A stretch of 64,000 nucleotides of DNA from Sabethes cyaneus (taxonomy: Eukaryota; Arthropoda; Insecta; Diptera; Culicidae): contig NC_071354.1 of NCBI RefSeq assembly GCF_943734655.1, positions 175,246,411-175,310,410 of the forward strand, read 5' to 3'. Below, in pieces: positions 55,953 through 64,000 of this stretch; the stretch's first letter is position 1; every line of letters begins with the position of its first letter. The translations under genes and the position numbers were made by a program. The notes under the pieces were generated by a model that was given only the letters and a program-made list of their open reading frames with translations, ran no database searches and was not told the origin of the DNA.

Positions 55953-58045
55953 TATATTTATTTATTTATTGGTTCATATCCATCCGACCTGTTAGGTCTC
56001 CATGGAAGATTGGTTTGGACGGGAAAAAGCCAAATAGAAGCCATCCTCTTGTAGGCATAAAAACCCCGTCATCTTCTAATTATGCACAAATTCAAATTAT
56101 AAATAACACATTACATATCACGTATCAAATAAACATGTCCATGGTCAAATAATAATAACAATAATTGAATATTAACTAGATATAGCAAATTGCAGTCATT
56201 TATAAAATTCTACTGTTAACTACCTTATTATAAAAAGTTTTTGCGGATTCACCGAATCCAAACAAGTGTTCCACCAAGGAAAACGTACGGATACAAGCAG
56301 CGATAGGTTCGTTGAATCCAAATACAGTACGGTGCGACTGAGGTTGCAGTAATCCCGCGGAACGGAGAGAACGTTGAGGGGCACGAAAGCCAAGCATCGA
56401 AAGAATGTTCGGAGAATCGATTTCTTCGTTGAGCACTTTAGCGACAAATACAGCCTGCTGGATTTTCCTGCGCCGTTCTCAAGACCGATGAGGCGACACC
56501 GATCAGGATAAGATGGAAGGTTCACAGGATCACGCCAAGGAAGATCACTTAGTGCTAATCGATTGAATCTCTTCTGCACTCGTTCAACTCTCAGGGTCCA
56601 GGCAAGTTGATAAGGAGACTAAACCAGGCATGCATTTTCCAGTTGCGGTCTCACCAGAGAGCAATACAGAGCTTTCAAACAGTATGGATCCTTAAAATCC
56701 CGTCTAATTTTGGATATAAAACCGAGCTGCCGGGTTGCTTTGGAAATTACAGTTGAGCGATTAACGTTAAAACTGTGCTTAGGGTCCAGAACAACGCCCA
56801 GGTCATTGACCTTATCGGCTCTCTTGAGTACATGACCATCAATGTTGTACTCAAACAATATTGGGCTGATAGTTCGGTGGAATGTCATAACCTGACACTT
56901 TGTCGTGCTTACGATGAGCCGGTTCTTACGACACCAGTCAACGAAAGTATCCAGCAGCTTTTGCAAATTACAGCAGTCTTCGATGGACCGAATGGCGAGA
57001 TTTTAAATCGAGATTTTTAAATAATTTTAAATCGTCCGCGTACATTAATTTACATCCATCGCCCAAAAGTAAGGTTACGTCGTTGAAGTACAACGAGAAG
57101 AGTAGAGGGCCCATGTTACTGCCCTGAGGTACACCCGATTTGTTGACGAATGCGGAGGAAAAACATGAGTTAAGCTGTACACGTAGCGTTCGATCGTCTA
57201 AGTAGGAACTTAACCACTCCACGAAATGTTCCGATGCACCGAGCCGGGAGAGTTTCCGTAAAAGTATTCGATGACCAATGCAGTCAAACGCAGCCTTCAG
57301 ATCGGTGTAAACTACGTCGATTTGGGATTTCTGCTCCATAAGCGAGATGCACGTCGACGTAAAATGCAAAAGATTAGTGCAAACGGATCGTCCTGGCATA
57401 AATCCATGCTGATCAAATGAAATGTAGCTTTTCGTATGAGCAAGAACAACAGCGCTTACAATTATTTCAAAAACCTTACACGATGCGGAGAGGCTAGTTA
57501 TGCCACGATAATTTCTGATATTTTGCCGGTCACCGCTTTTGAATACTGGGAACATGTAAGATTGCTTCCAGATCGCCGGAAATTTTCTGTGATCGAACGA
57601 TTTATTAAATATACGACATAACGGTTCAGCCAAAACATCTGCGCAGCGGCGGTAAACAATTGCTGGAATTCCATCTGGACCAGCAGAGAACGAGGATTTT
57701 AGTTTTTTTGCGGCAAGAACGATCATATCCGTCGTGATTTCAAATGTGCTCAGATCAACCAAATTAAGCGGTACAGATTCTGAGGCAATCTCAGCTTCTA
57801 ACTTAGAGGCAGCAGTATCGGCAAAAACTGAAGCGAAAAACTTTGCAAATAGTTCACAAGAGTTCGATGTCGATGTTGCCACAACACTATCGAGGCAAAC
57901 ATTCGAAGGAATAGCACAATTCTTCCGCTTGGAATTCACAAAATTCCAAAATCGCTTCGGATTCCGGCGGATGTCAGTTTGCACACGCAAGACATAGCTT
58001 TTGTATAATCTGGCATTCAGGCGTCGAAAATCTGCACTTCGTTTA
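55953..58045 (-). pseudogene. CR1/Jockey-like LINE, 5'-truncated, nearly complete RT
   Basis: The main frame (57990-56968, 340 codons) begins inside the region before RT. It contains GPDGIPAIVYRR (104-115), NYRGITSLSASCKVFEI (160-176), DQHGFMPGRS (193-202), VYTDLKAAFD with the first catalytic Asp at 230, SGVPQGSNMGPLLFSLYFND (285-304) and YADD (317-320). An imperfect 13-nt tandem duplication (56996-57022) shifts the frame just after YADD. The thumb region (LLDTFVDWCRKNRLIVSTTK, DLGVVLDPKHSF) follows. A stop then replaces a Trp near 56620, and another shift lies near 56470, before the C-terminal FGESAKTFYN. The 3' UTR ends in AATA repeats at 55953-55970. It is a fairly young dead copy. Confidence 0.92.
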
Positions 58046-58074
58046 AAATTCGTTTAAAATTGTCAATACTCTCA

Positions 58075-59212
58075 CTGCTCCATCTTCATCAGTGTGCATC
58101 GCACCAATTCGTCCGCGACGCCAATGCTACGGTGGTAAATTTTCATCAAGCATCAATACCAATGCACCGAGTTTGTAGTCTACAACACCATTGTGCCGCT
58201 TCTGCCTGGTTCGTAAATGATGGAGATACTCCTTCGATCACCTTTGCCACAAATGTTGCCTCATTTGCTGAATGTACTGCCATCTAGCTAATCGTCCCAC
58301 CTTCTTCTTAGCTCAGCTTTTTAGCTATGATGGTTCCGGAAGAGCCACAGCTGAGCGGCCAATGAAAAAGTGCGAAGGACTCTATACAGCAGTGTCATTT
58401 GGATCAACGACTGACTAATGGGTGTGCAATGTCTTATTTTACACTGGCACTCGGAATCGCCCAAGACTTACCCCTTCGGATGGCTGCGAACGACTGCCCG
58501 CTGCTCAGCAATCAGCACTATTGACGCGGCTGGAATGCCGTCGATACCGATGACTGCCGACACGATAGCGCACCGAACGCAAAGCATCCGTGGCGATGAT
58601 AGCTCAGGGCATCACTGCCAAGAGCTGTATGATGGTCGCTCCGAATGCTGGAATATGCAATGTGATATTCTGTTCCAGGCGTACTCAACCCCCACAATGG
58701 GTACAATGGGTACGAGTTTAGTATAGCTTCAGTTTGCGCCAGAAATATGCTCATTTCTTCAAACGTTAATCTTGTTTCGCCCGACAACTCATTTGAAGTG
58801 AAATTTCATCGACTTAACGCCCGCTTCCCAAATTCCCCCGACGTGGAGACTTCTAGGAGGAATAAAATGCCATCGTATACCCTTGGTAGAGCAGAACTTA
58901 GCCAATTCCTGTTGATGCTGTTCGTCCTCGAAGAGCCTGTTTAGATCGGCTAGCTTATGATTCGTATCTACGAAAGATGTTCCATGATCGGAATGCGCGT
59001 CATTCGGTAACCCACACCGACCTATGAAGCGTTGGAATGCAGCTATGAAATGCTCCGATGTCAACAGAAAGCTATGAAATTTTCGACACTAACTCTAGCT
59101 CTAGGTGTGTTGCCTTCACTACCATACATACAAAGACAAGGACGTATCCCATGTATGACTTCGAACTTCTATTACTCAATCGCGTCATGATACGTCCTGC
59201 GTAATCAACACC
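58075..59212 (-). pseudogene. BEL/Pao LTR-retrotransposon integrase relic
   Basis: On the minus strand: GVDYAGRIMTRLSNR (about 59210, first catalytic Asp), VCMVVKATHLELE, then a 91-codon frame with TSEHFIAAFQRFIGRCGLP, HSDHGTSFVD (second Asp) and PPRSLHVGGIWEAGVKS (catalytic Glu). Further on, GETRLTFEEMSIFLAQTEAI and LNSYPLYPL follow, then after frame breaks LRTRQKRHNGVV-like and DENLPP-like C-terminal pieces near 58150. This order and wording are characteristic of BEL/Pao integrases. At least three frameshifts or stops disrupt it. No LTRs, gag, protease or RT were found, and the right end is cut at a CR1-like LINE. Confidence 0.9.
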
Positions 59213-59215
59213 CAC

Positions 59216-60975
59216 TCTGCCAAATACAGGTGTCGGGTATAACTCGAGATTCCGGGAGATCGCCCATAAATTCTACCATCTACCAGAACTGCGGCAACAC
59301 ACACCGGCTGGATACAGCTTTCATGAGCAAGCAATCCTCGAATGTGCAGGTTAATAATCAAGCACCGGTTCCTCAACATAAACATCATTAACGTGCACGG
59401 CCCTTACCTGCAAAATGCCGATGACGACAAGGAGTAATTCTACGCGTAGTTGGAGCGTGAATACAACCGTTGCCCAAAATATGATATCAAGATCGTCATC
59501 GGAGATACCAATGCTCAGCTCGGCCAGGAGGAGGAATACAAATTGGTGATTGAATGGTTCAGCGTACACCCGCTAACCAACGAAACCGACCTCCAAGAAC
59601 ATACTGTACTCTGTATGTAGTACCTTATTCCAGCATAGACTCCTACACACTTAGATGTCACCAAATCAGACAGAATCGACCATACTTTGATTGAGTGTCG
59701 TCACTTTTAGACATCATTGATGTCAGATTCTATCGAAGTGCTAACGATGACTCGGACCACTACCCAGTGATGGATAAGTTGCGCCCAAAATTCTCCGATG
59801 TGTACAATTTATACCGATGTCAGCCGCGTGACTGAAGTAGCCAGAAGTCACCGCAAACTTCTACCAAAAATGGAACGCATCCCCCAAAGGCATTGTGATG
59901 CGATGGTAGTATTTTAACAAACGATCTTGAGGTGACCGGAGGGTGGACGCAGCACTTCGACGACCACCTGAATGGAGTCCAGGCGGAGAACCATGGCGGT
60001 GGGAAAAGCAATTTTAAAGGTACGAAAAACCAAGAAGAGGTGCCAGCCACAACGATAGGCGAAGTTAAGGTAGATATCAGGCAACTGAAGAACAATAATT
60101 CGGCTGGGTTAGATGGCAATGGAGCGGAGCCCATTAAAATTGGACCGGAGAATCTGGCCACTTGTCTGTACCGGCTGATTGTTAGAATTTGGTATACAGA
60201 ACAGCTACCGCAGGGGTGGAAAGATCGGGTTATCTGCCCAATCCCCAAGAACGGCGAGAAGATTGACTGTGAGAACTATCACCGAGGTCACCATTCTCAA
60301 GGACGCATACAAACTGCTGTCCCAAATTCTCTGTTTCGTTGACGGACGGTCAACAACGGATCAAATATTTACAGTACGGCAGATCCTCTAAAAAGGCCGT
60401 GAATATAGAATTCCCATAAACTATTTGTTCATTGACAGCAAAGCTGCATATGATAAAATGTACCGAAAAAACTATGAAAAATCATAGGCTTCTCTAGAAA
60501 GTTGGTCAAACTGATAAAATCTACGATGGACGGCACATGGTGCCGTGTTCAGATTTTGGATGGATTGTGGAATTGTGTGACCCGAGCGAATATCAACCGC
60601 AACCAACCGAACCGATCTTCAACAAAGCTAGTCAATTCGTCTACTTTGCCGTCTATACCACCGATGCCGGTGATTTGGATATTATCGACAGAAAATCGGT
60701 GGCGGTGGCTGCATAGTACACCAGACTAAAGTGCGAAGCAAGAAAGATTAGATTAAAGGTATATACATCTAAAACAATGTAAATGCAGGTCGGTGGACCA
60801 ACGCAGTATTCAAAAAGTGGCTAAAGTTAGACGGAAACAGTGGGCAGGGCATGTTGGAAGAATGCCGGACAGCAACCTTGCCAATATGGTGTTTCCTTCA
60901 AATCCGGTAGAAACAAGACGACCAGGAACGCAGCGAGCGAGGTGGTTAGACCAGATGGAGCGAGGTCTAGCGACG
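59216..60975 (+). pseudogene. RTE-like retrotransposon with internal deletions
   Basis: From left to right on the plus strand: endonuclease remnants (NINIINVHGPYLQNADDD, LEREYNRCPKYDIKIVIGDT, NAQLGQEEEY, 59380-59550) and RT N-terminal pieces in a 136-codon frame at 59932-60342 (IRQLKNNNSAGLDGNGAEPI, CLYRLIVRIWYTEQLPQGWK). Next comes a palm remnant where the FADD region reads YFAVYTTDAG (about 60640). The tail follows: RRKQWAGHVGRMPDSNLANM, TRRPGTQRARWLDQMER (60793-60960). All parts are co-oriented and in order, so this is one element with deletions. Active-site residues are missing. Confidence 0.85.
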
Positions 60976-61665
60976 TTATGCCCTTTTATTCCTGGTGCCG
61001 GTGGGGTTCTTGGAGAGGATGGATTTCACTGCACAGTCGTCCGGCATTCCTGGAACGTGGCCGTCCCACCATAGTCTCCCAACTTTCGTTAGGTCCGCCT
61101 TCCGCCTACGCCACTGTCCGCTATTCGTTTGTACTCCACCAAAAATAGTCCACGACACATTTCGTTCAAATAAGGCAAGTGCACGTATGTCTTCCATAAG
61201 CAAAGTTACTGTCTCAAGTCCATAGAGGTAGAGGACTACCTGTCTGATTAGCGTTTTGTACATCGTCAGTTTTGTGCAGCGGCGTATGCTCCTTGATCGA
61301 AGCGTCTTGCGGAAGGAAAAATAGGCTTGACTTCCAGCTTGAATGCGTCGTTGAATCTCCTTACTCGTATTATTGCCAGCGGTGACCAGAGATCCCAAAT
61401 ATACGAATTCATCAACCATTTTCAGTTTATCGCCGTCAATAGTCACTGTCCGTGGGAGGCAAACGTTGCTTTCTCTGGAGCCTCTTCTTACCATGTATTT
61501 CGTTTCCGACGCATTGATTTGTAACCCTATCCGCCTAGCCTCCGTTTTTAGTGTGGCGTAGATTGCCTCCGCCGTCCTAAGGTTTCTAGTAATGATGTGG
61601 AGATCGTTTGCGAAGGCTAGGAATTGGCTACTCTTGCTGAAGATCGTACCTCTCGATTTTTTTGT
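60976..61665 (-). pseudogene. RTE-like RT C-terminal half, opposite orientation
   Basis: An uninterrupted 230-codon frame reads SRGTIFSKSSQFLAFANDLH, EAIYATLKTEARRIGLQINA, KMVDEFVYLGSLVTAGNN, SKEIQRRIQAGSQAYFSF, KTLIRQVVLYLYGLETVTLL and GRLWWDGHVPGMPDDCAVKS. The expected FADD box is FAND (residues 19-22), so one catalytic Asp is changed to Asn. The N-terminal RT and endonuclease are missing. It is joined tail-to-tail with the plus-strand RTE tail at about 60975: both pieces break off in the homologous GTRR/GTRN region. Confidence 0.9.
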
Positions 61666-62931
61666 CATAATTATTAAGAAAATTCATTTACAAAATAAGC
61701 TTTAACCGAACGTTAGATGCAAATAAACATGTTCTATGGGTTTCGTAGCATTGATAGACACTTACTATGCTCAATATGTGTAGAAAATCGGGTCTTTATA
61801 ATACAAATTGCTGATAAATTCGTAAGTTCAATAATTGGAACAACGATCGACACTTCTTTCAGTTCACTTCTCGGCGTTGTTGCTTTTTTGTTTATCAACG
61901 CAAGCAGCGAGAGCCGTAGTTTTCCATATCGCGATGTTTCCCGTTTTTCACCATTTGTTGTAAGGTTTCCCGATCCATAATGGATGCTAAGGTAATCCTG
62001 AAGAATATATAAGTGGTTTTGACCATAAATAAAACAACTTGGCAATTGTAATAATGCGGAAAAGTCAAAACAAAAACTGTGCAATAATTGGGCATGAGGT
62101 GTGCAATAATAAGAATTAAAGGTTATTTTGGTGTGCAATAATTGGGTGGAGATTTGCTACGCAAAAAAATGTATTTTGCATGGTTTTTGTTTCACACAGA
62201 TGGCTATGGGAACATTTTACATTTTACATTAGTCTATCAGCATAGTAAGCGGTTTTCCCAAAAAAAACTACTTCATTTGTTCAAAATCATCAAATGGCTC
62301 TGGTCGAGTGCTTAGCCGTACAACAATTGGTAATTTACTCTGTTTAGCAGAACAAGTATCGCAATTACAGAAATAACAGTAGAAGACGTTTAATAACACA
62401 TTCAGCTGGATAAAAAGTGGGCTTTAAAATGCTTGTTGCTCAATGAAATCAGTATGGTAAACTCACAGACTAACAGACGTAACACTACGAACAAATTTTC
62501 TAACAAAAATCGTTTCAATGATACCCCTACAACTTGGAAAAAAAACACTAGCATCACCTGGTGTAGTTTTGCGCTACGCAGAGTAGGTCGCTATAAATTT
62601 AGCAATGCTATAAAATTACTTGTGAATTATCTGACAGCAGTGCCAGCGCAGGCGAGTGACGTTCTCGCGCAGCGACTGTTGTTTGAGTCTTGGCTTAAAT
62701 GAAAATTTGAAATGATCGGTTTTATTGACGATGGAATCATCAGTGCAGATGGAGGCATCAGTGTTACGTCTGTAAGTCTGTGGTAAACTTTTTACTTTGC
62801 CATAAAAATGTTTTGGCCGTACGTATTACTATGTATCATGTGCCTCCATTAACTGACATTCCCATATAAACCATGATTTCGAACTCAAATAAACAAGCTG
62901 GCTTTTTACGAAATTGTAATACAGTAAGGCC
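61666..62931. other. No recognised gene; short repeated motif
   Basis: The motif GTGCAATAATTGGG or GTGCAATAATAAG occurs three times between 62078 and 62147. The 134-codon minus frame at 61734-62138 overlaps this and has no recognised domain. A small coding-like plus frame at 62433-62702 is also unassigned. Confidence 0.4.
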
Positions 62932-63010
62932 TCGATATAAAGCAAACTCGATTTAAAGTAGCTTTGACATAACGCAATTTTTTCTACGACAAAATGTAAT
63001 TATTTAGAAA
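62932..63010 (+). mobile_element. Pogo-like DNA transposon end fragment
   Basis: CAGTAAGGCCTCGATATAAA, then GCAAACTCGATTTAAAG and CATAACGCAATTT, is preceded by TA (62930-62931). CAGT...CCTCGATATAACG...ACTCGATTTAACG is the usual terminal pattern of pogo/Tigger-type elements. The other end was not found. Confidence 0.6.
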
Positions 63011-63338
63011 GTCTGAAAATTATTAAAAAGACTGCATCGTCGGCGACTGCATAGTCGCCCTTGCGGTGTGAATTTGCCTCTCTAGTGGACAAAACCCATT
63101 ACTGTTTTTCAAATTTTTAAGTATATGATATGATAGTATATAATTCCGTTATTTAGATTTTCAAATTTCGATCAACCAAATTACACACTCTTCCTTTCTT
63201 CACACTTCTCTATATATCTTCCAACCATATATTCAATCATCATAAAATTTAAAAATCAACGGTTTGAAAGGCTTCCGTTTCATTTGTTATCAATTTCATT
63301 CAACGATAACCTCTCATTTAATTATCAATAGAATTATA

Positions 63339-63412
63339 GCATTAGCCCCGTAATTGTCTTGTACTCGAAATAAATTTCGGAAATGGACTGTAGCACCCAG
63401 ACTTTGTCTTAC
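63339..63412 (+). mobile_element. tRNA-derived SINE (family S1), tail fragment
   Basis: GCATTAGCCCCGTAATTGTC, TTGTACTCG and TGTAGCACCCAGACTTTGTC correspond to the 3' body of family S1 (GCACTAACCCCGTAACTGTC, then CCTGTACTTTAA, in 47726-47942). The head and the target duplication are absent. Confidence 0.7.
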
Positions 63413-64000
63413 ACGGCATAAAAATGGTCAGACTAATATGATTACAGTATGTAAAGTAGAACCACTTGTACTACATTCCATTTCCGGATCTCAGTTCTTA
63501 GGATGTATACCATATTAAAGGAATCACGCAAAAGAGCCTGCACTAGATATGCGGCGACTGGTTTTATTTTTCGAGTTAATTCCAAGATTGATTGTTTTAG
63601 TGAGCATTAATTAAAAATAAGTAAATTATGCTTACCTTAATTATTTGTCCGAAGGAGAATTCCGATGTTGAAAAGTTCCCCAACCAACAACTATGTAATT
63701 CTCACAATTTTCAGAACAGTAACCTTTTTAGCGATCCAACACACGCACGAAGTATCGGACCAGAAACCGGACCATTTAATTCAATATTTGCCGTCTTGAA
63801 TATATATTAGAACAGTAATTTTCTTCCAGAACTAAATGGCATTCATAATTCCGTAGACCTTATTACTCGCTACCGACCTTCCTTCGTCCACTAACTACGC
63901 GTATTTATCTTATCAATTATTCAATCTCATAGAATTTATTCTCGTCGAACAAATACATATACATACACACACTCCACATTGCTGGCGGAAGAATCGGTAG
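63413..64000. other. No recognised gene
   Basis: No coding region, repeat end or RNA gene is seen. The final bases contain a short CATATACATACACACACTC low-complexity run. Confidence 0.4.

Noticed and set aside
58060..58290. Plus-strand frame as an independent gene
   Set aside because: The minus strand here continues the BEL/Pao C-terminal region in order, so the plus frame is a shadow.

Overview
This is an A+T-rich eukaryotic window that looks like gene-poor intergenic or intronic DNA from a dipteran insect, most probably a mosquito. The basis is the repeat content: two non-autonomous Helitron families, many 5'-truncated RTE-like and CR1/Jockey-like non-LTR retrotransposons, a BEL/Pao integrase relic, Tc1/mariner relics, TTAA- and TA-flanked MITEs and tRNA-derived SINEs. 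No species-level marker was seen. I found no convincing host protein-coding gene, rRNA, true tRNA, CRISPR array or prokaryotic feature. Almost every recognisable coding stretch is transposon-derived and broken.

Layout. 1-8.4 kb: a Helitron block (family A 3' end with an RTE insertion, a complete family B element, then a family A element with two 5' ends and one 3' end). It surrounds a simple-repeat tract at 4.5-6.1 kb: a near-perfect TTTCTTG heptamer array and then a degenerate TTTTAGACT-like tract. 8.4-11.9 kb: unassigned. 11.9-14.2 kb: an RTE-like element carrying a SINE and a MITE, then smaller RT fragments. 17.7-18.6 kb: another family A Helitron with a 70% G+C insert. 20.9-25.5 kb: a Tc1/mariner relic split by an insertion with a 24-bp duplication, two CACTCAAGT MITEs, an RTE tail with its own insertion, and two full SINEs. 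28.3-32.7 kb: two RTE-like relics, the second split by a large fold-back element. 37.6-40.6 kb: MITEs, a second fold-back copy and RT pieces. 43.3-47.9 kb: MITEs, a Tc1/mariner element with a SINE inside it, an RTE relic split by a piggyBac-type MITE, and a full SINE. 48.6-50.4 kb: a cluster of splice-site-like sequences, the second family B Helitron and another TTAA MITE. 54.6 kb: a 33-bp perfect hairpin. 56-61.7 kb: a palimpsest of a CR1/Jockey-like LINE, a BEL/Pao integrase and two RTE fragments in opposite orientation.

The order of events can be read from target-site duplications. SINE into RTE (12591-12604 repeated at 12754-12767), SINE into Tc1/mariner (43817-43827 repeated at 43954-43964), RTE tail into a Helitron 3' end (127-140 repeated at 514-527) and fold-back into RTE (31122-31131 repeated at 32001-32010) are all visible.

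The most unusual objects are the two related fold-back elements at 31132-32000 and 38544-39116. They carry a tRNA-like pair of internal RNA polymerase III promoter boxes. In the first, both arms of a ~380-bp inverted repeat hold the boxes, pointing inward-to-outward from a 58-bp loop. I do not recognise this family.
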